From an uncultured Acetatifactor sp. (GTDB lineage: Bacteria > Bacillota > Clostridia > Lachnospirales > Lachnospiraceae): 64,000 nt of DNA. The DNA is taken from contig CAJUIA010000003.1 in NCBI GenBank assembly GCA_910586485.1, forward strand, positions 114,770-178,769, in the 5' to 3' direction. Below, in pieces: positions 25,478-33,301 of this stretch. The notes below the pieces were generated by a model, which searched no databases, was not told the DNA's origin, and saw only the letters and a program-made list of their open reading frames with translations. How positions within the stretch are numbered: position 1 is the first letter of the stretch; each line of letters opens with the position of its first letter. The translations under genes were made by a program, and so were the position numbers.

Positions 25478-26794
25478 ATGTCCGCTAGGGAGAAACAAAG
25501 GAACTGTCAACATGCCGTATTCCAAGGGTGTACGATATTCTGTATCTTTGCAGTCATATTTGTGGTTATATGTAATCTGACGGCCTGCAGGAAGGGGCGG
25601 GAAGAAGCCGGTCCGGTGACTCTTGTTTATGGCACCCTGCATCTGGAACAGGAAATGGAGACCTGGATCTCGGAATACAATCTTGTTCAGGATGAAGTTA
25701 AGATAGAGATTAAGGAATATGGGCAGGAGGGCCTGGAAGAGGGGCTGGCGCGGCTAAATGCGGAGCTTGTGCAGGGGAAGGGCCCGGATTTGATAGATTT
25801 GAGTGATATTAATGCAGGTCCTTACATTTCTCTTGGGATACTGGTGGATATTTATCCTTTGCTGGAGGCGGATCCGGAGCTGCAGCCGGATTTTTTTATG
25901 CCCGGCGGGCTGAAGCTGTATGAGACTGGGGGACATTTATACGGAATTGCTCCGGGATACCGGCTGGAGACGCTGATGGGTGAGAGGGCTGTATTAGGAG
26001 AGCCGGAGGACTGGACGGTTGAAAAAATGTGCGGGTTTATAAATGAGCTGCCCCAGGGAAGCAGTTTTGTGAATTATCTCGGCTCTCTGGGATTTCTGCG
26101 GATTGTGCTGCACAGGGGGATGGAGGAATATGTGGACTGGGAGACGGGAACCTGTTCCTTTGACAGCGACGATTTCAGAGAACTGCTTGGACTGGCGGCC
26201 ATGATGGACACGCTGCCACTGTTTGAGGATGAAGAGCAGGCATTTGCCGAGGGGAAGCTGCTGGCAAACCGAGTCTATATTTCCAGCCCGGAAGATTACG
26301 GGGCATCCGTCTCTTTATTTCAGGGGGAGCCGACGGTATGCGTTGGTTTCCCTTCACGAGAGGGAGGCGGGGCGCTGGTGACACCTTACCTGCCAATCGG
26401 CATCCGCAGCGGAGAAAAGCAGGACGCCGCATGGAAGTTTGTGAAGTCCCTTCTGGAAAATGAATTTCAGGAGAAGCACATTCGTTTTAATTTTCCACTG
26501 CGCCGGGATTCCCTGCAAAAAATGCTGGCGGAAGCGGCAGCTCGGTTCACAGAGGATAAGTCCGGGGAGATAACACTCCGAAAAGAGGACTGCGACGCAC
26601 TTTACGAGGTGATATACAGCACGGGCTATTCCCAGGTTTTTGATACGAATATTTGGGAAATTATAGAGGAAGAGGCGGAAACCTGTTTTGCGGGGGACAA
26701 ATCTATAGAGGAAGCGGCTGGAGTGATTCAAAGCCGTGCGGAAATCTATGTGCAGGAAAACTATGCTCTGGGGATCCGTCAGGACGGCCTGTGA
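25478..26794 (+). CDS. Extracellular solute-binding lipoprotein (family 1-like), orphan
   Basis: 438 residues from ATG 25478 (GAGAGG upstream). The N-terminus has a long hydrophobic signal (CTIFCIFAVIFVVICNLTAC) with lipobox LTAC and lipidated Cys about 37. The mature part has the family 1 layout: LVYGTLHLEQEMETWISEYN, then KGPDLIDLSDI, GILVDIYPLLEAD and LYGIAPGYRLETLMG. Such proteins deliver sugars or peptides to ABC importers. No permease or importer ATPase gene is adjacent, so it may use a remote importer or act as a sensor. Confidence 0.82.
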   Translation: MSAREKQRNCQHAVFQGCTIFCIFAVIFVVICNLTACRKGREEAGPVTLVYGTLHLEQEMETWISEYNLVQDEVKIEIKEYGQEGLEEGLARLNAELVQGKGPDLIDLSDINAGPYISLGILVDIYPLLEADPELQPDFFMPGGLKLYETGGHLYGIAPGYRLETLMGERAVLGEPEDWTVEKMCGFINELPQGSSFVNYLGSLGFLRIVLHRGMEEYVDWETGTCSFDSDDFRELLGLAAMMDTLPLFEDEEQAFAEGKLLANRVYISSPEDYGASVSLFQGEPTVCVGFPSREGGGALVTPYLPIGIRSGEKQDAAWKFVKSLLENEFQEKHIRFNFPLRRDSLQKMLAEAAARFTEDKSGEITLRKEDCDALYEVIYSTGYSQVFDTNIWEIIEEEAETCFAGDKSIEEAAGVIQSRAEIYVQENYALGIRQDGL

Positions 26795-26830
26795 TTTTTT
26801 AACGGATTTATATTTTTTCCTTTTGCCCTG

Positions 26831-26861
26831 TTGACTCTCAACCATACCTTAGGTTTATACT
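26831..26861 (+). promoter_or_regulatory. MerR-type promoter with 19-bp spacer and dyad operator
   Basis: TTGACT (26831-26836) and TATACT (26856-26861) are 19 bases apart, the overlong spacer that MerR-family activators untwist. The spacer contains AACC at 26840-26843 and GGTT at 26852-26855 around CCTTAGG, a partial dyad. It sits directly upstream of a MerR gene, so autoregulation is likely. Confidence 0.8.
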
Positions 26862-26927
26862 GCACTCATGAAGCGCTTCATCAGGCAACTGACAACAGAT
26901 TTTATAATCAGAAAGAGAGGCAGCGGC

Positions 26928-28268
26928 ATGAGGATCGGCGAGTTTGCCAGGCTGACGGGAATGCCCATTTCAGTGTTAAGACATTATGACAAGGAGGGAC
27001 TGCTGTGCCCCAGCCATGTGGATTACTTTTCCGGGTATCGGGACTATTCAGCTGACCAGCTGGAACAGGTGCGTAAAATCGAGCTCTTAAAGAACTGCGG
27101 ACTTACCCTGAAGGACATCAGGGCCATTCTGGAACACGCTGGGGACAGTAAGCTCATCAAAGACATTTTGGACCGCCGGGAATCGGAATATCAAAGCATG
27201 CTCGCTGCCATTACAGAGGTGAGGCATATGGTTGAGAAGGAAGAAAGAAGATTCCTGTCCGAGGGAAGAAGCCCGGCGGTACTGGAAAGGGATGCCTATG
27301 GCGATATGATTTTGAAAGGAGCGCGTCTTGCCCTGCCCCTGGCGGCCAGGAAGGATCTGGAGGACCTGCAGGCGGCGTGCCGCAGTCTGGAGGAAGAAAT
27401 CCGCAGGAGAAGCCTGCAGCGGATTTCCGGATTTATGACCCTTGGGGAAGAGAACGGCAAAGAAATTCAGGTGGCAGCAAGGGTGCTGGAGCTTGGGGAG
27501 GAAATAAAGGAGCTTCACGAGGATATTGCTATTCCCTTTGAAGAGGATGAACAGGTCATCGGCAAATGGAAGGTGCTGGGGGAATATGCCGTCCGGGAGG
27601 ATTTTTACGCGGACACAGGGGAGCGAATGGAATCCTTCATGGGCAACAGGAACGGGGAGATTTTTTTCCTGCCGGGTGGAGAGTCCTACTGGATCTATAG
27701 CTGGACGAAAGGATTTTTAAAGCTGAACGGCGGGGACCAGTCCTGTCTGTGCCGTTACGAGCTGGAGGACTATGACGGAAGCCGCTATATGTTCGTGGAG
27801 AACAAGGGCGATGAGTACAGACGGGGCGGAGAGCCTACCGTACTGGTGCTGGAGCAGATGGATCATAAAAAGTATACCGTGCGGGAGATCGCCAGGGAGG
27901 ATGATACGGACCTGCCCTTTGTAGAGGACCAAAGAGTACTGGGAGACTGGAAGGCCTATGATTTTATCCGCAGCAGGGAGGAATTTGACCCGGCTGTGAG
28001 TCACATTCCCCAGGACAGATTGATGTATCAGCACATGCACTTTGGAGAAGGGGGAGCGTTTACCAGCGTTTATATGGAGGAAATCATATCCGGTAAAGAG
28101 AAACAGAGCTGGACAAAGGGGTTTGTATTGAAATATTATAATCATACGGCTTGCGCTTATGAAATTCTGACCGTGGGTGGCAGGGACTATATGATAATAG
28201 AGTGGAAGAGCGGGGATTACTGCTGGGGCGGGTATGATACGGATTATTATGTGTTTGTGAGAGAGTAA
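26928..28268 (+). CDS. MerR-family regulator with duplicated C-terminal beta module
   Basis: 446 residues from ATG 26928 (AAGAGAGG upstream). The HTH begins MRIGEFARLTGMPISVLRHY, followed by the wing YFSGYRDYSADQLEQVRKI and a dimerisation coiled coil to about residue 115. The C-terminal half holds two tandem copies of a beta-rich module, each starting with a G-x-W sequence (VIGKWKVLGEY; VLGDWKAYDF), then YSWTKGFLKL / QSWTKGFVLKY, then YMFVENKGDEYRRGG / YMIIEWKSGDYCWGG. The module also occurs in membrane-sensor and secreted proteins of Clostridia, as I recall. It is probably the ligand-sensing part; ligand unknown. Confidence 0.85.
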   Translation: MRIGEFARLTGMPISVLRHYDKEGLLCPSHVDYFSGYRDYSADQLEQVRKIELLKNCGLTLKDIRAILEHAGDSKLIKDILDRRESEYQSMLAAITEVRHMVEKEERRFLSEGRSPAVLERDAYGDMILKGARLALPLAARKDLEDLQAACRSLEEEIRRRSLQRISGFMTLGEENGKEIQVAARVLELGEEIKELHEDIAIPFEEDEQVIGKWKVLGEYAVREDFYADTGERMESFMGNRNGEIFFLPGGESYWIYSWTKGFLKLNGGDQSCLCRYELEDYDGSRYMFVENKGDEYRRGGEPTVLVLEQMDHKKYTVREIAREDDTDLPFVEDQRVLGDWKAYDFIRSREEFDPAVSHIPQDRLMYQHMHFGEGGAFTSVYMEEIISGKEKQSWTKGFVLKYYNHTACAYEILTVGGRDYMIIEWKSGDYCWGGYDTDYYVFVRE

Positions 28269-28337
28269 TGTGTGCGGTTTTTGCCTGAAAGCAGTATCAA
28301 TCGTTAAACAACCTTTTGGTTATCAATCTCGGCGGCA

Positions 28338-28366
28338 TTGACATGTGCAGGCGTTATTGTTAAAAT
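28338..28366 (+). promoter_or_regulatory. Promoter for the hybrid histidine kinase
   Basis: TTGACA (28338-28343) and TAAAAT (28361-28366) with a 17-base spacer, about 60 bases before the start. Confidence 0.65.
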
Positions 28367-28427
28367 ATACGTTGAGCGGAATGTAAGGCTGGTACGAAGA
28401 TAAAAAGATACGCCAGGAGGTTGTTTT

Positions 28428-31400
28428 ATGTATCATTGTCATGTGTGCTTCTATATTACAGGCTGTCAGGGTCCGTTTGCCAAAATTGTCAGAAGCATGG
28501 TGGCGCCGGATGCTTTTGATTATGAATTTGCAGAGAGCGAGCATCTGAAAGAGGATGCGGCGGCTAAGGCCGATGTGATTTTTGCGGATCTGAGCAATTT
28601 GGAGGCGGAGAAGGCGGTACAGGAGCTTGGCTTATGGAAGAAGCCGGAGGCGGAGCTGATATTGCTGGCCAGGAGAGAGCAGATTGAAGAATGGGGAGAC
28701 AGTTTGTCCGGGGTTACGGATATATGGACGCTGCCCATGACGGAAGCAGAGCTTCGCTTCCGGCTGCTGCGCTGGCAGGAAACTTATAAACTGCAAAAGG
28801 ATTACTGGCAGGCCGGCCAATATTTGGAGAGCGTGATTAACGGAACACCGGACCTGATCTGGTATAAAGATAAAAACGGAATCCACGAGAAGGTGAATGA
28901 CAGCTTCTGCAAGGCGGTAAACAAAACCAAGGAGCAGGTGCAGGGAAGGGGCCACGCTTATATTTGGGATGTGGAGGCGGATGATCCCGCCTGCATCGAA
29001 TCCGAGCGGATTGTCATGGAGAGCAGAAGGACCTGCGTCTCGGAAGAAATCATTCAGACCGGCGACGGGAAACGGGTGTTGACCACTTATAAATCTCCGC
29101 TGTATGATGTGGACGGCAGCGTTATGGGTACTGTGGGCGTTGCGATTGACGTGACCAAGGAACAGAATTACGCCAAGGAGCTGATTAAGAAGAATCAGAC
29201 GCTGGAAATGCTGTTTACCACTATGGACTGCGGCATGATATGTCATACCTTAGACGGGACCCGGGTCATCAGCATCAATCAGGCGGCCTTGAATATTTTG
29301 GGTTATGAGTCTCTTGAGGAATTAAAAGGAGATGTTTTTTTCGTGATTGCATCTTCCGTGGTGGAAGAGGACAGGGCTAAGCTGCAAGACAGTATTCAAT
29401 CCATGAAAAACGCAGGGGACAGTATAAGCCTGGAGTATCGTGTCCGCCATAAGGACGGAGCAATTATCCATGTACTGGGCAGCTTTAAGCTTGTGGAGGA
29501 AAACGGCGAGCTGTACTGTCAGCGTTTCCTGTTAGATCGCACCGCCCAAAAGCTGCAGGATGAGGAAGAGCGGCTGAAGGAAGAGCGGAGGAAGATGGAG
29601 CTGGTTCATGCGCTCAGCATCGACTATAATCTGGTATGCTTTTGGGATCTGGATACCGGCGAAGGACAAAATCTTCGAATTGGCGAGTGTCCTGGAGATG
29701 TACTGGGGCAGATCTTTAACGGCGGCCTGACCTATGATGAAGCTATGGAACGATACATAGAGGCCGGGGTATATGAGCAGGATAAGGAGCCGTTGCGACA
29801 GGCTGTTTCCAGGGAAAATCTGAAAAATGAGCTGCAGAAAAGGCCGGTATATCATATTAATTATCGGACGACCTGCTGTGGAGAGCTGCGTTATTTTCAA
29901 ATGAAGGTGGTGCGTGCAGGAGAATGGGACAAAAGCCACAGCATTATTCTGGGATTCCGAAGCGTGGACGAAGAAACCCGCAGCGAGCGGGAGAGAAGAA
30001 CTTTGCTGGAAAATGCGCTGTCTCAGGCAAACCGGGCCAACAAGGCCAAGAGCGTATTTCTTTCCAATATGTCCCACGACATCCGTACACCCATGAATGC
30101 CATTATCGGGTTTACCTCCCTGGCAAGCACACATATCGACAACAGGGAGCAGGTGCAGGAATACTTAAAGAAGATCATGTCATCAGGCAATCATTTGCTG
30201 AGCCTGATCAATGACGTTCTGGATATGAGCCATATTGAGAGCGGGAAGATTCATCTGGAGGAAGAGGCCTGCAGCCTTCCCGCCATTATGCACGAGCTGC
30301 GCAATATCATTCAGGCGGATGTTTATACCAAGCAGCTTGATCTGTATATGGATGCGGTGGATATACATAACGAAGAAATTTACTGTGACAGGCTGCGCCT
30401 GAATCAGGTTTTGCTGAATCTGCTGAGCAATGCGGTGAAGTATACGGGCGCGGGCGGCATGGTCAGCATGAAGGTGATTGAAAAACCGGGCGCCTCCGCG
30501 GGATATTCGTTTTATGAGTTTCATATCAAGGATACGGGCATCGGCATGAGTGAGGAATTTGTGTCCCATATCTTTGAACCCTTTGAGAGGGAGCATAATT
30601 CCACGATCAGCGGTATTCAGGGAACGGGGCTGGGTATGGCGATCACCAAGAATATCGTGGATATGATGAACGGCACCATTGAAGTGACCAGCAAGCAGGG
30701 GATTGGCACGGAATGTGTTGTCAGCCTGCCCTTACGCTTAAACGGAGGGAAGAAGCAGCCGCAGACGATTCCCGAACTGTCGGGCTTCCGTGCGCTGGTG
30801 GTGGATGATGATTTTAATACCTGTGATAATGTTTCCTGTATGCTGCAGCAGATTGGCCTGCGGGCAGAGTGGACCTTATCCGGCAAAGAAGCCGTTCTGC
30901 GTTCCCGTCAGGCATTGACACGGAACGATCCCTATTTCGTGTATATCATTGATTGGCTGCTTCCGGATATGAACGGTGTTGAGGTGGCTCGCAGGATCCG
31001 TCAGGAGACGGGAAAGAACGTGCCCATCATCGTTTTGACGGCTTATGACTGGGCGGACATTGAGGATGAAGCCAGAGAGGCAAGAGTAACCGCATTTTGC
31101 AGCAAGCCTTTGTTTTTCTCGGAGCTTAGGGGTTGTCTGTATTCGATTGTCAATGAGGACAGCAGGAAGAAGGAGAAAAGCGAGAGCAAGGGGGTTCTCC
31201 GCACGGGACGTATTCTCCTGACGGAGGATAACGAGTTGAACCAGGAGATTGCCGTCGCCATTTTAGAGGAAGCAGGATTTACGGTGGATGTGGCAGGAAA
31301 CGGGCAGATTGCCGTGGATATGCTTTCAGGCTCCGAAGCAGGCTATTATCAGGTGGTGCTGATGGATGTGCAGATGCCGGTGATGAACGGATATGAAGCC

Positions 31401-31580
31401 ACAAAGGCCATTCGTAAGCTTGCAAATAAGCGGCTGGCATCCATTCCTATTCTTGCCATGACTGCCAATGCCTTTGAAGAGGATAAGCAGGAGGCATTAA
31501 AGAGCGGGATGGACGGGCATATTGCCAAGCCCATTGATATTGAAAAATTGCTGGAAACCCTTGACCAGGTGCTTGGCTGA
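28428..31580 (+). CDS. Hybrid sensor histidine kinase with PAS domains and two receivers
   Basis: 1050 residues, no transmembrane segment. Order: a degenerate receiver-like domain with an N-terminal Cys/His cluster (YHCHVCFYITGC; residues 1-115), PAS domains near 130-245, 255-375 and 390-510, HisKA with NMSHDIRTPMNAIIGFT (His about 548), a HATPase with FEPFEREHN and GTGLGMAIT, receiver 1 (VVDDDFNTCDN, IIDWLLPDMNG) and receiver 2 (ILLTEDNELNQEI, VLMDVQMPVMNG). A cytosolic sensor feeding a multi-step phosphorelay or acting through its own receivers. An AGGAGG SD precedes ATG 28428. No output regulator is adjacent. Confidence 0.92.
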   Translation: MYHCHVCFYITGCQGPFAKIVRSMVAPDAFDYEFAESEHLKEDAAAKADVIFADLSNLEAEKAVQELGLWKKPEAELILLARREQIEEWGDSLSGVTDIWTLPMTEAELRFRLLRWQETYKLQKDYWQAGQYLESVINGTPDLIWYKDKNGIHEKVNDSFCKAVNKTKEQVQGRGHAYIWDVEADDPACIESERIVMESRRTCVSEEIIQTGDGKRVLTTYKSPLYDVDGSVMGTVGVAIDVTKEQNYAKELIKKNQTLEMLFTTMDCGMICHTLDGTRVISINQAALNILGYESLEELKGDVFFVIASSVVEEDRAKLQDSIQSMKNAGDSISLEYRVRHKDGAIIHVLGSFKLVEENGELYCQRFLLDRTAQKLQDEEERLKEERRKMELVHALSIDYNLVCFWDLDTGEGQNLRIGECPGDVLGQIFNGGLTYDEAMERYIEAGVYEQDKEPLRQAVSRENLKNELQKRPVYHINYRTTCCGELRYFQMKVVRAGEWDKSHSIILGFRSVDEETRSERERRTLLENALSQANRANKAKSVFLSNMSHDIRTPMNAIIGFTSLASTHIDNREQVQEYLKKIMSSGNHLLSLINDVLDMSHIESGKIHLEEEACSLPAIMHELRNIIQADVYTKQLDLYMDAVDIHNEEIYCDRLRLNQVLLNLLSNAVKYTGAGGMVSMKVIEKPGASAGYSFYEFHIKDTGIGMSEEFVSHIFEPFEREHNSTISGIQGTGLGMAITKNIVDMMNGTIEVTSKQGIGTECVVSLPLRLNGGKKQPQTIPELSGFRALVVDDDFNTCDNVSCMLQQIGLRAEWTLSGKEAVLRSRQALTRNDPYFVYIIDWLLPDMNGVEVARRIRQETGKNVPIIVLTAYDWADIEDEAREARVTAFCSKPLFFSELRGCLYSIVNEDSRKKEKSESKGVLRTGRILLTEDNELNQEIAVAILEEAGFTVDVAGNGQIAVDMLSGSEAGYYQVVLMDVQMPVMNGYEATKAIRKLANKRLASIPILAMTANAFEEDKQEALKSGMDGHIAKPIDIEKLLETLDQVLG

Positions 31581-31623
31581 AAAAAGTAAGGGTATTCTCT
31601 TAAGTGTAATTACCACAAAAAAG

Positions 31624-31652
31624 GTATAAGGCTGCCTCCTGCCGCATATTCT
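31624..31652 (+). promoter_or_regulatory. Putative sigma-E promoter of spoIVA
   Basis: GTATAAG (31624-31630) and CATATTCT (31645-31652), spacer 14 bases, approximate the mother-cell sigma-E pattern. spoIVA is sigma-E-dependent in Bacillus. The match is partial in both boxes. Confidence 0.45.
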
Positions 31653-31674
31653 CAAATAGGATATGACAGGAGGC
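31634..31674 (+). promoter_or_regulatory. Inverted repeat masking the spoIVA Shine-Dalgarno
   Basis: GCCTCCTG (31634-31641) is the exact complement of CAGGAGGC (31667-31674), which contains the AGGAGG of spoIVA. In any transcript including both arms the ribosome site would be base-paired. Four T residues follow, so it could also act as a weak terminator. Confidence 0.65.
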
Positions 31675-31681
31675 TTTTGCT

Positions 31682-33163
31682 ATGGAACATGTATCGACCA
31701 CATACGACTTGTATCACGATATTCAGCAACGCACGGGAGGAGAAATCTACATAGGGGTGCTGGGGCCGGTCCGCACCGGGAAATCCACCTTCATCAAGCG
31801 ATTTATGGAAGAAATGGTGCTTCCCAATATGGAGGACGAACACGCCAGGGAAAGAGCCCAGGATGAACTGCCCCAGAGCGCGGGAGGAAAAACAATTACC
31901 ACCACAGAACCCAAATTTATACCCAATGAGGCGGCGAAGGTCAGTTTAAACGGTGACATTGCCGTGTCGGTCAGGCTTATTGACTGTGTGGGATACATGG
32001 TGGAGGGCGCAGCAGGCCATATGGAAGAAGATACGGAGAGAATGGTAAAGACGCCCTGGTTTGACCATGAGATCCCGTTTACCCAGGCGGCAGAGGTGGG
32101 CACAGACAAGGTGATGAATGACCATTCCACCATCGGGCTGGTGATTACCACGGACGGCAGCTTTGGCGAGATTCCCAGAGCCAATTACCTGGAGGCCGAG
32201 GAAAGGACGATTCTGGCGCTGAAGAAGCTGCGTAAGCCTTTTCTGGTGCTGGTAAACAGCCAGAAGCCATATTCCGAGGATGCGAAGAAAACGGTGGCAG
32301 AGCTGGAAGAAAAATACGGAGTGTCTTCAATCGCTGTAAATTGCGAGCAGCTGAAAAAGGAAGACATCAACATGATTCTGGAAAACGTACTTTATGAATT
32401 TCCGATTTCGGCAATCGAATTTTATATGCCAAAGTGGGTGGAGATGCTTTCGGAAGACAACCGGATGAAGCAGGACCTGATCGAAAAGGTGAAGCTGATC
32501 ATGAAGGATTACTCTACCATCCGCAATGTGCTGGAGAAGCCGGTGGATCTGGAGAGTGAGTACATAAGGCGCTGCAAGACGGATACCATCTCTCTTTCGG
32601 ACGGCTGTATCAGAGTTACCCTGGACGTGGAGGATTCCTATTATTATGAAATGCTGACGGAGATGGTGGGAGAGAATATTGCCGACGAGTATCAGCTGAT
32701 CAGCAAGCTGAAGAGCTTTGCAGCCATGAAGCATGAATATAACAAGGTGCTGGATGCGGTCAATATGGTCCGCATCAAGGGATATGGCGTTGTCACTCCG
32801 GACCGGGAGGAAATCGTTCTGGAAAGACCCGAATTGATTAAGCATGGCAATAAATTCGGGGTGAAGATTAAGGCTTCCAGTCCGTCCATTCATATGATCA
32901 GGGCAAATATCGAGACGGAGATTGCGCCGATTGTAGGCACCCAGGAGCAGGCGGAGGATTTGATTACCTTTATCAATCAGACAGACGCACAGAGCGGCAT
33001 TTGGGGTACGAACATATTTGGAAAAACGGTAGAGCAGCTGGTGAACGACGGGATCACGGCCAAGGTGGCGGTCATCGGAGAAGAGAGTCAGATCAAGCTG
33101 CAGGACACCATGCAGAAGATTGTCAATGACAGCAACGGTGGTATGGTGTGCATCATTATTTAA
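31682..33163 (+). CDS. spoIVA: Stage IV sporulation protein A
   Basis: 493 residues, full length for the family. P-loop GVLGPVRTGKSTFIKRF, Walker B-like VRLIDCVGYMVEGA, and the conserved C-terminal IVNDSNGGMVCIII are diagnostic. SpoIVA is an ATPase that polymerises on the outer forespore membrane as the basement layer of the spore coat. It is made in the mother cell, consistent with the putative sigma-E promoter. SD AGGAGG is 8 bases before the ATG. Its presence marks the host as an endospore former. Confidence 0.98.
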   Translation: MEHVSTTYDLYHDIQQRTGGEIYIGVLGPVRTGKSTFIKRFMEEMVLPNMEDEHARERAQDELPQSAGGKTITTTEPKFIPNEAAKVSLNGDIAVSVRLIDCVGYMVEGAAGHMEEDTERMVKTPWFDHEIPFTQAAEVGTDKVMNDHSTIGLVITTDGSFGEIPRANYLEAEERTILALKKLRKPFLVLVNSQKPYSEDAKKTVAELEEKYGVSSIAVNCEQLKKEDINMILENVLYEFPISAIEFYMPKWVEMLSEDNRMKQDLIEKVKLIMKDYSTIRNVLEKPVDLESEYIRRCKTDTISLSDGCIRVTLDVEDSYYYEMLTEMVGENIADEYQLISKLKSFAAMKHEYNKVLDAVNMVRIKGYGVVTPDREEIVLERPELIKHGNKFGVKIKASSPSIHMIRANIETEIAPIVGTQEQAEDLITFINQTDAQSGIWGTNIFGKTVEQLVNDGITAKVAVIGEESQIKLQDTMQKIVNDSNGGMVCIII

Positions 33164-33187
33164 GAAAACAAGTCTGGCTGTGAAAGA

Positions 33188-33224
33188 AGCCACGGATTTC
33201 CGGAAGGGGTCTGTGGCTTTTTTT
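33188..33224 (+). terminator. Terminator after spoIVA
   Basis: AGCCACGGA (33188-33196) pairs with TCTGTGGCT (33210-33218), one G-U pair, followed by a run of T residues. Confidence 0.9.
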
Positions 33225-33228
33225 ATAT

Positions 33229-33257
33229 TTGACAATTTAAGGATTATTTAATAACTT
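33229..33257 (+). promoter_or_regulatory. Putative promoter for the ABC permease operon
   Basis: TTGACA (33229-33234) and TAACTT (33252-33257), 17 bases apart, right after the spoIVA terminator. Confidence 0.5.
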
Positions 33258-33301
33258 TAATGCTATAACAGGATCAGAATAAAAACGGAAGGAGAAACAG
33301 C

